Positions 43,186-52,662 of a DNA stretch of 54,160 nucleotides are shown here, piece by piece (the stretch's first letter is position 1; every line of letters starts with the position of its first letter). Below the pieces are notes generated by a model. That model searched no databases. It was not told the origin of the DNA and worked only from the letters and a program-made list of their open reading frames with translations. Both the position numbers and the translations under genes were made by a program. Origin of the DNA: Mesorhizobium sp. LNHC252B00 (GTDB taxonomy: Bacteria > Pseudomonadota > Alphaproteobacteria > Rhizobiales > Rhizobiaceae). Where the stretch lies: the NCBI RefSeq assembly GCF_000502955.1, contig NZ_AYWO01000004.1, positions 199,475 to 253,634 of the forward strand. The letters run 5' to 3'.

Positions 43186-45198
43186 GTGGCAAAAGCATCG
43201 AGGAAGACGGCGCCGGCGAAGACGGAAGCCAAGGCGGCTCCAAAAGCAGCCGGCGGCATGTCCACGCCGAAAGTGCCCGCTGCCAAAGCCGCCGCGCCCA
43301 AGCCGAAGGCGCCCGTGCCGGCGAAGGCAAGCCCAAAGCCGGCAACCAAAGCCCCGATCAAGAAAGCCTCGACAAAGACTGTTGTCGGAAAGACGGTGCC
43401 CGCGGCAAAGTCGGCAGCTGCCAAGCCGGTGGCGAAGGCTGCGGCGGCCAAGGCCTCGCCGGCAGCGAAGCCTGCCGAGACTGCCGCCAGGCGATTGCCG
43501 AATGCACTGACGGCGCTGGCCGCCGGACTGCCGGAAAAGCCGTGGCTTAAGAGCTATCCGAAAAACGTGGCGGCCGAAATCGGCCCTCTGCCCTATAGTT
43601 CGATCGGCGATTTCCTGGTTGCCGCCTGCAAGCAATTTTCCGCGCAGCCCGCCTTCACCTGCATGGACAAGTCCATCAGCTACGCCGATGTCGAGCGGCT
43701 GTCGGCGGCCTTCGGCGCCTATCTACAATCGAAGGGTCTTCAGAAAGGCGCGCGCGTCGCGCTGATGATGCCGAACGTGCTGCAATATCCGGTGGCGATG
43801 ATGGCCGTCTTGCGCGCCGGTTATGTCGTGGTGAACATCAACCCGCTCTACACGCCGCGCGAGCTCGAACATCAACTCAAGGACTCCGGTGCGCAAGCCA
43901 TCGTCATCCTCGAGAACTTCGCCAACACCTTGCAGGCGGTGATCGCCAGGACGGCGGTCAAGCATGTCGTGGTTGCCGCGATGGGCGACATGCTCGGGGG
44001 ACTGAAGGGTAGCATCGTCAATTTCGTCGTGCGCCGGGTGAAGAAGATGGTGCCGGCCTGGTCATTGCCCGGTCACGTCAAGTTCAATGTGGCCTTGAAG
44101 GCCGGCGCCGGCGCGACCTTCAAGCCGGCCAAGGTGACGGCCAATGATGTTGCCTTCCTGCAATATACGGGGGGCACCACGGGTGTCTCGAAGGGAGCCA
44201 CGCTGCTGCACAGCAACGTGCTCGCCAACGTCGCGCAGAACGCGCAATGGATGGAGGACGCCTATACGATCAAGCCGAAACCGGCGCATCCCAACTTCAT
44301 CTGCGCGCTGCCGCTCTATCATATCTTCGCGCTGACGGTTAACGCGCTGATGGGCATGCAGCAAGGCGCCCGCAATGTGCTCATTCCCAACCCGCGCGAC
44401 ATTCCCGGCTTCGTCAAGGAGCTCCAGAAATACCCGGTGCACATCTTTCCGGGCCTCAACACGCTGTTCAACGCACTGCTCAACAATGAGGATTTCCGCA
44501 AGCTCGACTTCAGGCCGCTGATCCTGACGCTGGGCGGCGGCATGGCGGTGCAGAAGGGCGTCGCCGAACGCTGGAAGGCGCTGACCGGTTGTTCGGTCAC
44601 CGAAGGCTACGGCCTCTCGGAAACCTCGCCGGTGGCCACGGCCAACAAGTTCACCGCCGGCGACTTCACCGGCACGATCGGCCTGCCGCTGCCTTCTACC
44701 GAGATCGCCGTCCGCGACGACGACGGCAACAACCTGCCGCTCGGCGAGGTCGGTGAAATCTGCATCCGGGGACCGCAGGTGATGGCGGGCTACTGGAACC
44801 GGCCCGATGAGACCGCCAAGGTGATGACCAAGGACGGCTACTTCAAATCCGGCGACATGGGCTTCATGGACGAGCGCGGCTACACCAAGATCGTCGACCG
44901 CAAGAAGGACATGATCCTGGTCTCGGGCTTCAACGTCTATCCGAACGAGCTCGAGGAAGTCGTGGCGATGCATCCGGGAGTGCTCGAAGTGGCGGCGATC
45001 GGCGTGCCGGACGAGCATTCGGGCGAGGTGCCGAAACTGTTCGTGGTCAAGAAAGATCCGGCGCTGACCGCAGAGACGCTCACCGCGTATTGCCGCGAGA
45101 ACCTGACCGGCTACAAACGGCCCAGATACATCGAGTTCAGGACCGAACTGCCGAAGACACCGGTCGGCAAGATCCTGCGCCGAGCGCTGCGGGAATAA
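43186..45198 (+). CDS. Long-chain acyl-CoA synthetase with Ala/Lys/Pro-rich N-terminal tail
   Basis: A 670-residue adenylate-forming enzyme. From about residue 115 it is an ordinary FadD-type synthetase: LQYTGGTTGVSKGATLLH (ATP/AMP motif, near 325), GYGLSETSP near 470, FKSGDMGFMDERGYTKIVDR near 560 and the catalytic Lys in PKTPVGKILRRAL at the end. Residues 1-100 are a low-complexity tail almost wholly Ala, Lys, Pro, Thr and Ser, strongly basic, resembling histone H1-type tails. GTG 43186 is chosen because GGGAGG lies just upstream and the tail frame is continuous. It may supply acyl-CoA for beta-oxidation. Whether it serves the aryl-CoA cluster is doubtful. Confidence 0.87.
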   Translation: MAKASRKTAPAKTEAKAAPKAAGGMSTPKVPAAKAAAPKPKAPVPAKASPKPATKAPIKKASTKTVVGKTVPAAKSAAAKPVAKAAAAKASPAAKPAETAARRLPNALTALAAGLPEKPWLKSYPKNVAAEIGPLPYSSIGDFLVAACKQFSAQPAFTCMDKSISYADVERLSAAFGAYLQSKGLQKGARVALMMPNVLQYPVAMMAVLRAGYVVVNINPLYTPRELEHQLKDSGAQAIVILENFANTLQAVIARTAVKHVVVAAMGDMLGGLKGSIVNFVVRRVKKMVPAWSLPGHVKFNVALKAGAGATFKPAKVTANDVAFLQYTGGTTGVSKGATLLHSNVLANVAQNAQWMEDAYTIKPKPAHPNFICALPLYHIFALTVNALMGMQQGARNVLIPNPRDIPGFVKELQKYPVHIFPGLNTLFNALLNNEDFRKLDFRPLILTLGGGMAVQKGVAERWKALTGCSVTEGYGLSETSPVATANKFTAGDFTGTIGLPLPSTEIAVRDDDGNNLPLGEVGEICIRGPQVMAGYWNRPDETAKVMTKDGYFKSGDMGFMDERGYTKIVDRKKDMILVSGFNVYPNELEEVVAMHPGVLEVAAIGVPDEHSGEVPKLFVVKKDPALTAETLTAYCRENLTGYKRPRYIEFRTELPKTPVGKILRRALRE

Positions 45199-45205
45199 AC
45201 GCGAT

Positions 45206-45952
45206 TTGAAGGATGGCCCTGGCAATCGAGGGTTCGCGGACGATGGCCGACGTCCCGACGCGGCTACGTTCATCAAGGCGAATATGCGCCTTGTGCCTGT
45301 TCCGGCACTTCCCCAAATCCTGCTCTACACGGCCCATCCTGCAAGCGGTCTCAGGCGGCTGATCGAGTGGTGTGACCATGGCGTCGAGCCGGAAGACAGC
45401 ATCGAGGCCGACGAGAACGGGACCGAAGCGCAGCCGCCCTACTGGGCCTATGCCTGGGCCGGCGGCGCGGTGCTTGCCCGCTTCATATTCGAGCGACCGC
45501 AGACGGTAATCGGGCGGCGTGTGCTCGACCTCGGCGCCGGTTCAGGCCTCGTCGGTATCGCCGCCGCCAAGGCTGGCGCCCGCGCGGTGCTTGCGGCCGA
45601 GATAGACCGTAACGGCGTTGCAGCGATCGGCCTCAATGCCGCCGCCAACGGCGTCACGATCACCGTTGTCGACAAGGATATCACCACTGGCCCGCCACCG
45701 GCCGTCGACCTTGTGCTCGCAGGCGATGTTTTTTACGGCCATGAGGTTGCCTTACGCGTTACCCCATTCCTCGACCGCTGCCTGGCCGCCGGCATCGAGG
45801 TTCTGGTCGGCGATCCCCGTCGCACCGATCTGCCGCTGTCACGGCTGCGATTGCTCGCCGAGTACCGGGTGCCGGATTTCGGCGACGCGAAGGGTGTCGC
45901 GACGAAACCGAGCGGTGTGTTTTCCTTTGAAGCGGATGACCGCTGTCGCTGA
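45206..45952 (+). CDS. Class I methyltransferase, probable ETF-beta lysine methyltransferase
   Basis: A protein of up to 248 residues. SAM motif VLDLGAGSGLVGIAAAKAGA lies mid-protein, followed by AAEIDRNGVAAIGLNAAANG and the post-motif DLVLAGDVFYGHEVA. Together with PPYWAYAWAGGAVLARFI these match ETF-beta lysine methyltransferases known from Agrobacterium and mitochondria, which modify electron-transfer flavoprotein. The only good ATG in frame is at 45284, but the family-conserved FIKANMRLVPVP segment begins before it, so I extend to the TTG at 45206, just 8 bp behind the synthetase stop. The exact start is uncertain. Confidence 0.75.
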   Translation: MKDGPGNRGFADDGRRPDAATFIKANMRLVPVPALPQILLYTAHPASGLRRLIEWCDHGVEPEDSIEADENGTEAQPPYWAYAWAGGAVLARFIFERPQTVIGRRVLDLGAGSGLVGIAAAKAGARAVLAAEIDRNGVAAIGLNAAANGVTITVVDKDITTGPPPAVDLVLAGDVFYGHEVALRVTPFLDRCLAAGIEVLVGDPRRTDLPLSRLRLLAEYRVPDFGDAKGVATKPSGVFSFEADDRCR

Positions 45953-46334
45953 ACCCAGTCACTCGGAATGTACCGAGTTCGACCGCCAACGCAGATGATC
46001 ATCCAATCAAAGGCACGTTCAGATAGCAGTCGTGACGGCCGCTAACATCTAAGCTCAGCGTCCCCTAATTCGCCAATGTACTTTTCGCCATACAGATGTA
46101 TCCGCTCAAGTCGCTCGAAGCAGCTCTCCGCGAATAGAGCGCCCCGTCGCTAACGTCGCCTACGTCACGGTCGTCCTCACGCGCCATGCCAAGTCTAACA
46201 GATGCGGTTGCGCCGACGATCTTCTTGCCACGGGCCTCTATCGCACCACCGCTGATCTGCTGGCGTAGGCGCTCTCCCCCAAAAGGAGGTTTTCCGCGAC
46301 GGCCCGCGGCAACCGGAGAAGGGAACCTGTGCTC
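45953..46334. other. Intergenic region, no gene seen
   Basis: These 382 bp lie between two convergent genes. A small stem-loop (ACTCGG-AATGTA-CCGAGT at 45961-45978) directly follows the methyltransferase stop and could end transcription, although no T run follows. The rest shows no convincing open frame, RNA or repeat. Confidence 0.5.
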
Positions 46335-47228
46335 TCAAACCAGCATCGACTGCTGGGAGAAGATGCCCGCCATCGCGCCGTGCGATGATGCCGTGGTGAC
46401 CGAGGCCATGAGGGGGTTGGCGAGGTCGCCGGCGGCGTAGATGCCGGGCATGCTGGTTTCGCGGCGCTCGTCGACCTTGAGGGCAATGCCGAGGGGCGAA
46501 TCGACCGTGGCGAGGCCCAGTGATTCATGCAGGCTTGCGGACGGCTTGTTGCGCGGATGCGCGAACAGGATGTCGACTGCGACATTGGGGCCGGTATCGA
46601 GCTCGACGGTGGCGTGATGGCCCCCGTGATGGGCGATTCCGGTGATCCGGCCATCGACGACAGGTATATTGCGGTGCCCCAGATCGGCCCGAATATCGGG
46701 CGGAATGTCGTGACCATCGGCGAAGAGCGTCAACGTGTCGGTCCAGTCGTGGTACAGCCTGACATAATTGTGCGACTGCCGGCCGGACCAGACGAGGCCC
46801 CAATGCTGGCCGGCGACTTCAAAGCCGTCGCAATAGGGACAGGGCACGATGGACGTGCCCCAGCCTTCGGCAAAGCCCGGAACATCAGGCATCTGGTCGA
46901 CGACGCCATAGCTCAGGATCAGCCGGCGCGCCGCAAGGCTTTCGCCGTCGCCAGTGAGGACGGAGAAATCGTCGATGGCGCCAGAGATGCTGTCGGCCCG
47001 GGCATTGACCAGCCTGATCGTGGGATAGCGCGCCAGTTGCTGCCGCGCCTCGGCCAGGATGTCCAGCGGTGGCTTGTGGTCGTGGCCGAGCAGGCCATGC
47101 GAGTGGCCGGCAAAGCGGTTGCGCGGCAGGCCGGTATCGAGAACGGTGACCTTGCGGCGGGCACGGCCGAGCTGCAGGGCGCCGGCGAGACCGGCAAAGC
47201 TGCCGCCGATGATGATGACGTCATCCAT
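46335..47228 (-). CDS. Thioredoxin-reductase-like FAD/NAD(P) oxidoreductase
   Basis: A 297-residue flavoprotein of thioredoxin reductase size and layout. The FAD motif is VIIIGGSFAGLAGALQLG at the start and the NAD-domain region is around residue 150. A redox Cys pair lies in VPCPYCDGFEVAG near residue 135, and the FAD-closing GIYAAGDLANP near 270. The CPYC pair differs from the CATC/CAVC of true thioredoxin reductase, so the electron acceptor may not be thioredoxin. Start 47228 has GGAG six bases upstream. It is divergent from a TetR gene that probably controls it. Confidence 0.83.
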   Translation of the reverse strand: MDDVIIIGGSFAGLAGALQLGRARRKVTVLDTGLPRNRFAGHSHGLLGHDHKPPLDILAEARQQLARYPTIRLVNARADSISGAIDDFSVLTGDGESLAARRLILSYGVVDQMPDVPGFAEGWGTSIVPCPYCDGFEVAGQHWGLVWSGRQSHNYVRLYHDWTDTLTLFADGHDIPPDIRADLGHRNIPVVDGRITGIAHHGGHHATVELDTGPNVAVDILFAHPRNKPSASLHESLGLATVDSPLGIALKVDERRETSMPGIYAAGDLANPLMASVTTASSHGAMAGIFSQQSMLV

Positions 47229-47456
47229 GATGGGCTCCGTGTTGTGGATGGAGGGGGTTGGGCTGGGCCGGGCGCGAAATATCGTCCACCGATACGCGCT
47301 CGAGACGGTCAGCGAGCAGGGCTTCGGCATCGACGAGAATGTCGCCCATCACTGTGTTGACCGGCCGGACAATGCCGCATTCGATATCGCCGGGCGGCCC
47401 GGGGAAACTTGATTTGGAGGACAAGTTGAAACCGACCCGTTGGCTTGCACATTTCA

Positions 47457-47472
47457 GATACTACGTGGTATC
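47457..47472. promoter_or_regulatory. Candidate TetR operator
   Basis: GATACTACGTGGTATC is a 16-bp inverted repeat matching at seven of eight pairs. It sits 42 bases upstream of the TetR start in the 285-bp divergent region. A half-site-like GGATAC follows at 47488. Position and symmetry suit autoregulation and control of the flavoprotein gene. Confidence 0.55.
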
Positions 47473-47513
47473 GTAATGCACGAATTAGGATACTGTCAAG
47501 GACTGGAATTGTC

Positions 47514-48161
47514 GTGACCGTAAACAGCCAGGGCCGGCGCGGCCGGCCGGCCAACGAGGCGCTTGGCCAAACGATAGTCGACGCCGCGTGCGAACTCTTT
47601 GAGGAACTGGGTTTTCATGCGACGACATTGGACAAGGTCGCCCAGCGAGCGAAGATATCCAAGCTCAGCATCTATCGGCACTTCGAGAACAAGGAGGCGC
47701 TGTTCAGCGCGGCCATCGCGGCCCGCTGCCGTCAGTTTGCACCACAGGCCCTTGTTGAAGGCGTCGACGGTTCGGCCGAAGATCAGCTCATGGCGGTGGG
47801 ATCATCGCTGCTTCGCACGCTGTTGAGCCCGGACGTCCGCAGTGTCGAAGCCATGATCATGGCCGACAAGACGAATCAAAATTCGTTAAGCAAGGTCCAT
47901 TACGAAGCCGGCCCCGCCCATGTCATCGCCCAAATCGAGGCCCTGTTGCGCCGGTTGCACGCGAAGGCGGTTCTGAACGTGCCCGATCCTCTCCGGTCCG
48001 CCCGCTTGTTTGCCGCGCTTTTCAAAGGATCCGATCTCCTGATTATCGCACGCTTCGATCAGGCGAGAGCAGAGGACGACAACGAAATCGAATCCTATTG
48101 CCGGTCGGCCGTCGCCATGTTCATCGCCGCGCACGGCGGCAAAGGCCACGCAGGATACTAA
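47514..48161 (+). CDS. TetR family transcriptional regulator
   Basis: A 215-residue repressor-type protein. The N-terminal HTH is clear at residues 13-60: GQTIVDAACELFEELGF, then TTLDKVAQRAKISKLSIYRHFENKEALF. The C-terminal ligand domain is of the AefR-like kind (LRTLLSPDVRSVEAMIMAD). The GTG at 47514 with AAGGA about 11 bases upstream is preferred to the longer frame, which would cover the palindrome at 47457. It is divergent from the thioredoxin-reductase-like gene, its probable target. Confidence 0.87.
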   Translation: MTVNSQGRRGRPANEALGQTIVDAACELFEELGFHATTLDKVAQRAKISKLSIYRHFENKEALFSAAIAARCRQFAPQALVEGVDGSAEDQLMAVGSSLLRTLLSPDVRSVEAMIMADKTNQNSLSKVHYEAGPAHVIAQIEALLRRLHAKAVLNVPDPLRSARLFAALFKGSDLLIIARFDQARAEDDNEIESYCRSAVAMFIAAHGGKGHAGY

Positions 48162-48301
48162 TCCCGCACATCTTATGTCGCGGGGTGAAGTGAAGAACGG
48201 CAGCTAACCGTCGGTTTCGACTACCTGCAGACGTTCGGCTCACCACCCCATCTCAGCCGTTGGCGGGAAAGTCCCAAGTCGATTTGCCAAGCCTAGCCCG
48301 G

Positions 48302-49033
48302 TCAGATCGTCTCCTTGACCCGTGCCGAGAGGAAGTCGGGCAGATCGGCAACCGAATCAAGAACAATGTCGGCAATCCCGGCCAGCGATTCGCGGGTGCC
48401 GGTGCCGGAGAGCACGCCGACCGCCAGTCCGCAGCCGCCGGCCCGCGCCATTTCGAGATCGTGGCGGTTGTCGCCGACCATGGCGATTTCCGTGGGCTTC
48501 AGCCCGGTGAGATCGCTGAAGGCCAGGATGGTGTCGGGCGCCGGCTTCGGATTGGCCACCGCGTCGTAGCCGTAAGCCGCGTCGAACAGCTGGGCGACGC
48601 CGAGCGTGACAAGCGTCTTTTCCGCACCGCTGGTCGAATCGTTGGTGGCGACGCCGAGCCGGTAGGACTTCCTGTGCAAGGCCGTCAGCGTGTCGACGAT
48701 GCCCGGCAGCGCCACAGCCATCGCCGAGCCCTGCACCGAGGTGATCTCGTTGAAGCGGGCAACCGCAAGCATCTGGTCCTCGTTGGACAGCCGCGGGAAC
48801 CACAATTCGACGACGTCGAGATTGGTGCCGGATGCAAAGATGGAGTCAGGCTTGAAGCGCTTGCTGGTGAAATCGAAGCCGGCGGCCGCCAGCAGCCTGT
48901 CGGCTTTCCAGCGATCACCCTCGGACGCATCCATGGCCATGAAGTCGGCAACTCCAAGCCAGGTCGCGTTGAAGTCGACAAGCGTTCCATCCTTGTCGAA
49001 CAATATACCCTTGATGTCTGCCAAGCTTTTCAC
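48302..49033 (-). CDS. HAD-superfamily hydrolase (phosphoglycolate phosphatase-like)
   Basis: A 243-residue phosphatase. HAD motif I is [13 protein letters not shown] at the start. Motif II is the Thr in LGVATNDST, motif III is the Lys in ANPKPAPD and motif IV is [16 protein letters not shown]. The cap between motifs I and II is the helical type of phosphoglycolate phosphatases and beta-phosphoglucomutases. The GTG at 49033 overlaps the pgi stop (GTGA). A TTG three codons in (49024) sits at a better distance from GGAG and is an equal candidate. It forms an operon with pgi and probably cleans up a sugar phosphate or phosphoglycolate; the substrate is unproven. Confidence 0.85.
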   Translation of the reverse strand: MKSLADIKGILFDKDGTLVDFNATWLGVADFMAMDASEGDRWKADRLLAAAGFDFTSKRFKPDSIFASGTNLDVVELWFPRLSNEDQMLAVARFNEITSVQGSAMAVALPGIVDTLTALHRKSYRLGVATNDSTSGAEKTLVTLGVAQLFDAAYGYDAVANPKPAPDTILAFSDLTGLKPTEIAMVGDNRHDLEMARAGGCGLAVGVLSGTGTRESLAGIADIVLDSVADLPDFLSARVKETI

Positions 49034-50673
49034 TCCGATCCACGCAAATGGTGGATGAATCCCACGAGACCAGCGGTCGATGCATCCCGCTTGGCGGCAC
49101 TTTCCTTGCCCTCCACGACAGGCAGAAGGCCGGTGGCGAGTTCCTTGCCGAGTTCGACGCCCCACTGGTCGAAGGAGTTGATGTTGAACAGCGTTCCCTC
49201 GACGAAGACGCGGTGCTCGTAGAGCGCGATCAGCCGGCCGAAGGTGCGCGGATCGAGTTTGCGGTAGAGGATGGTCACGGAGGGCCGGTTTCCGGAGAAG
49301 ACGCGGTGCGGGGCAATTTTGTCGACCTCGGCCGGCTTCATGCCCTTGGCCAGCATCTGGGCACGGGCCTCGTCCAGCGTGCGGCCCTTCATCAGCGCTT
49401 CCGACTGCGCCAGGCAGTTGGCGAGCAGCAAATCGTGCTGATGCTTTAGATCGGGCTCGTGGCCGACGGCCGCGGCAAGGAACTCGACCGGGATGAAATC
49501 GGTGCCCTGGTGCAGCAGTTGGAAGAAGGCATGCTGGCCGTTGGTGCCAGGCTCGCCCCAGACCAGTGGTCCGGTTTGCGTCGTTACGTCGGTGCCTTCG
49601 AGGGTGACGCTCTTGCCGTTGGATTCCATATCGAGCTGCTGCAGATAGGCCGGCAGCCTGGACAGGCGCTGGTCATAGGGGATGACGGCGCGCGCCGGAT
49701 ACCCGCAGATCACGCGATGCCACCAGCCGACCAGTCCCAGCAACGCCGGCAGGTTCTCCAGCACGGGCGCGGTGCGGAAATGCTCGTCCATCTCGTGCGC
49801 GCCATCGAGGAACGCGCGGAAATTCCGCGGGCCTACAGCGATCATCACCGGCAGGCCGATCGCACCCCAGAGCGAATAGCGGCCACCGACCCAGTCCCAG
49901 AAGCCGAAGACGCGATCCGGCGCGATGCCGAACTTGGCCACAAGGTCGAGCGCGGTCGAGACGGCGGCGAAATGCTTGCCCACCGCTTCCTTGCAGAGCG
50001 CTTCCTGCACCCATTTGCGCGCCGTCTGCGCATTCGTCATCGTCTCGACGGTGGTGAAGGTCTTGGAGGCGATAATGAACAACGTGGTTTCGGCCGACAG
50101 GCCCTTCAGCGTGTCGTGGATATGGGCGCCGTCGATGTTGGAGACGTAATGCGCGCGCGGCCCGTCATGATAGGGCGCCAGTGCCAGCGTTGCCATGGCC
50201 GGACCGAGATCGGAACCACCGATGCCGATGTTGACGATGTCGGTGATCTTCTTGCCCGTAGCGCCGGCCGCCTTGCCCGACCGCACGGCGTCGGCAAAGG
50301 CGCCCATCGCGTCGAGCACGGCTATGACGTCCGCCTTGACGTCCTGGCCATCGACGGTGACGCCCTTGCCGGTCAGGTTGCGCAACGCCGTATGCAGCAC
50401 GGCGCGATCCTCAGTGAGGTTGATCTTCTTGCCGGCGAACATGGCGGCGCGACGACCTTCGAGATTGGCCGCCTTGGCGAGCCGTTCCAGCAAGTCCATG
50501 GTGAGCCCGTCGACGGCGCATTTCGACCAGTCGAGCAGAAGGTCGCCGTCGGTGGCGGAGAATGTCTCGAAACGCTTGGGATCAGCGGCGAAGGCCTGGC
50601 GCATGCTGGCGGGCGCCGCCGCGCGATGATCGCGCAAGGCAGCGAGCTGTTTTTGGAAGGACGATTGATCCAC
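49030..50673 (-). CDS. pgi: Glucose-6-phosphate isomerase
   Basis: A 547-residue cytoplasmic isomerase interconverting glucose-6-phosphate and fructose-6-phosphate. Both family signatures are present: [16 protein letters not shown] near residue 270, and [28 protein letters not shown] (split over two helices) near 505, with the catalytic His/Lys region. GSDLGPAM near 150 binds the phosphate. The GTG at 50673 (sequence VDQSSFQKQ) has GGAG 7 bases upstream and gives the usual family length; the longer frame upstream is not protein-like. It is coupled by overlap to the HAD phosphatase. Confidence 0.95.
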   Translation of the reverse strand: MDQSSFQKQLAALRDHRAAAPASMRQAFAADPKRFETFSATDGDLLLDWSKCAVDGLTMDLLERLAKAANLEGRRAAMFAGKKINLTEDRAVLHTALRNLTGKGVTVDGQDVKADVIAVLDAMGAFADAVRSGKAAGATGKKITDIVNIGIGGSDLGPAMATLALAPYHDGPRAHYVSNIDGAHIHDTLKGLSAETTLFIIASKTFTTVETMTNAQTARKWVQEALCKEAVGKHFAAVSTALDLVAKFGIAPDRVFGFWDWVGGRYSLWGAIGLPVMIAVGPRNFRAFLDGAHEMDEHFRTAPVLENLPALLGLVGWWHRVICGYPARAVIPYDQRLSRLPAYLQQLDMESNGKSVTLEGTDVTTQTGPLVWGEPGTNGQHAFFQLLHQGTDFIPVEFLAAAVGHEPDLKHQHDLLLANCLAQSEALMKGRTLDEARAQMLAKGMKPAEVDKIAPHRVFSGNRPSVTILYRKLDPRTFGRLIALYEHRVFVEGTLFNINSFDQWGVELGKELATGLLPVVEGKESAAKRDASTAGLVGFIHHLRGSE

Positions 50674-50974
50674 TGCCGAACTCCGAAACCTCGAGCCATC
50701 ATTACGAACCGGATGTTTCCGGCGCGTGTCGTCGCGACAATCTATCGAACCTAATTCGAGCCATTTCAATGCGCAGCGATGACGCACGCAGTCATCGCCG
50801 GGACGAGGCGCCGCGTCACCCCGCGATGCCGCAGCGCAGCATCAAAATGGCGTGAAGGATCACTGGCATAAATCCCAACGATCAGAAAAATTGATTGGCG
50901 CAACCCCTTGTGCCACGGTTACGTTCGGCTGGTCCAGCCAAGCGAAAAAGACTGGCCATCGAGGAACACCTCCC

Positions 50975-52468
50975 ATGCCACAGCGTAACGACACGGCCAT
51001 ATGGTCCGGCCTGTTCCGGATTTCGGCGGAATCGGGCCAGACCCTGCAGGCGCAGATCCGCCAAGCCATCGTGGCCGCCATTCTCGACCGCCAGATTGCC
51101 GCTTCGATGCCGCTTCCTTCGTGCCGGATCCTGGCTGAAAAGCTCGGCGTTGCGCGCGGAACCGTCGTGCTGGCGTTCCAGCAGCTCGTCGACCAGGGCT
51201 TCCTGGTGGCACGCGAGCGGCGTGGCCATTTCGTCAATCCCGATGTGCTGGCAACGCCTGCCAAGCCGCACCAGAAGGCGCCCGACCAGGCCAACGAAAT
51301 TGACTGGAAGGCACGCCGCAAGATCGCCGCCAGCGACATGCCGCCGCCGGCCAAGCACGAGAACTGGATCAAGTCGTCCTACCCCTTCGTCTACGGCCAG
51401 TTCGACCCGGCGCTGTTCCCGACCGCCGAGTGGCGCGAGTGCAACCGCATGGCGCTTGCCGTGCTCGAAATCCGCAACTGGGCGTCCGACATGGTCGACC
51501 GCGACGATCCGCTGCTGATCGAGCAGATCCAGGCGCGGCTGTTGCCGCGACGCGGCATCTTCGCCAATCCCGACGAGATCATCGTCACGCTGGGCGCCCA
51601 GAACGCGCTTTACATGCTGGCGACGCTGCTGATGTCCAAGGGCTCCAAGGTGGCGATGGAGGATCCCGGCTACCCCGATGCACGCTCGATCTTCCGCCTT
51701 GCAGGCGCCGACATACAGCCGGTGCCGGTCGACCAGTCCGGCATCGTAACCGCTTCTATTCCCAACGATTCCGGGTTCGTCTTCGTCACGCCCAGCCACC
51801 ATTGCCCGACGATGGTGCCGCTTTCGGCGGAACGGCGGCAGGATCTTCTGGCGCGAGCCAACCGCTACAACCAGATCATCATCGAGGACGGCTATGACAG
51901 CCAGCTTCTCGACGAAGCACCGCAGCAGGCGCTGAAAAGCCTCGATCGTTCCGGCCGTGTCGTCTATGTCGGCTCGATGTCGAAGACGCTGGCTCCCGGC
52001 CTGCGGCTTGGCTACATCGTGGCGTCTGCCGGACTGATCTCCGAGCTCAGGGCACTGCGCCGCTTCATGCTGCGTCATCCGCCGGCCAACAATCAGCGCG
52101 CCGTAGCACTCTTCCTGTCGCTCGGCCATCATGAGGCGCTGGTACGACGGCTGTCGTCGGCCTTCGACGAGCGGCGCAAGCGGCTGGTCCATGCGATTTC
52201 CGCCTTCCTGCCGGAGTGGCGCTCGACTGATTCGGCCGGCGGCACGTCGCTGTGGCTCGAGGGACCGCGCGGCACCGATTCACGCGGGCTGGCCGAGGCA
52301 GCAGCCTCGCGCAGCGTCATCATCGAGCCGGGCGACCGTTTCTTCGATCGGACCGAGAAGCCTTCGCGTTTCATGCGGCTGGGCATCTCGTCAATCGCGC
52401 TGCAGCACATCGAGCCAGGCATCCGTGAACTCGCCACCGCCGCCGGACGCAGGCCGGCGGCCGCCTGA
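50975..52468 (+). CDS. MocR-type transcriptional regulator (GntR HTH fused to aminotransferase-like domain)
   Basis: A 497-residue fusion. Residues 15-85 form a GntR winged helix (LQAQIRQAIVAAILDRQI; LPSCRILAEKLGVARGTVVLAFQQLVDQGFL). A linker follows, and from about 125 an aminotransferase class I fold: GAQNALYMLATLLM, YPDARSIF, EDGYDSQLL, and the PLP Lys in YVGSMSKTLAPGLRLGYI near 335. MocR proteins bind PLP or a PLP-amine adduct as effector and act on direct-repeat sites. ATG 50975 follows GAGG. The next gene is an MttB-family methyltransferase, likely its target, with CATAGTC repeats between them. Confidence 0.88.
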   Translation: MPQRNDTAIWSGLFRISAESGQTLQAQIRQAIVAAILDRQIAASMPLPSCRILAEKLGVARGTVVLAFQQLVDQGFLVARERRGHFVNPDVLATPAKPHQKAPDQANEIDWKARRKIAASDMPPPAKHENWIKSSYPFVYGQFDPALFPTAEWRECNRMALAVLEIRNWASDMVDRDDPLLIEQIQARLLPRRGIFANPDEIIVTLGAQNALYMLATLLMSKGSKVAMEDPGYPDARSIFRLAGADIQPVPVDQSGIVTASIPNDSGFVFVTPSHHCPTMVPLSAERRQDLLARANRYNQIIIEDGYDSQLLDEAPQQALKSLDRSGRVVYVGSMSKTLAPGLRLGYIVASAGLISELRALRRFMLRHPPANNQRAVALFLSLGHHEALVRRLSSAFDERRKRLVHAISAFLPEWRSTDSAGGTSLWLEGPRGTDSRGLAEAAASRSVIIEPGDRFFDRTEKPSRFMRLGISSIALQHIEPGIRELATAAGRRPAAA

Positions 52469-52555
52469 TCCATCGCCCACCCCTTTGGACCGCAGCCGTG
52501 CAGGCGTGGCTCCGGTCCTTTAGTGTTCTGGCATATGCGACCGGACCCTCTGGCT

Positions 52556-52586
52556 CATAGTCTGGGCCAATGCCGGCGGCATAGTC
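52556..52586. promoter_or_regulatory. Direct repeat, candidate MocR site
   Basis: CATAGTC occurs at 52556-52562 and again at 52580-52586, 24 bases apart start to start, in the 194-bp gap between the MocR gene and the methyltransferase gene. MocR regulators typically bind direct repeats, so this is a plausible operator. The short length makes chance occurrence possible. Confidence 0.35.
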
Positions 52587-52662
52587 GGAGCACAAAGGGG
52601 AAGAAGCAGCCGATGGTGGACCAACCGCCGCGCCCTGCTTCTCGGAAAGGTGGAGTGTCTCC

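Noticed and set aside
46186..46440. Small rightward open frame
   Set aside because: It overlaps the 3' part of the flavoprotein gene on the other strand, and the composition looks like noise.
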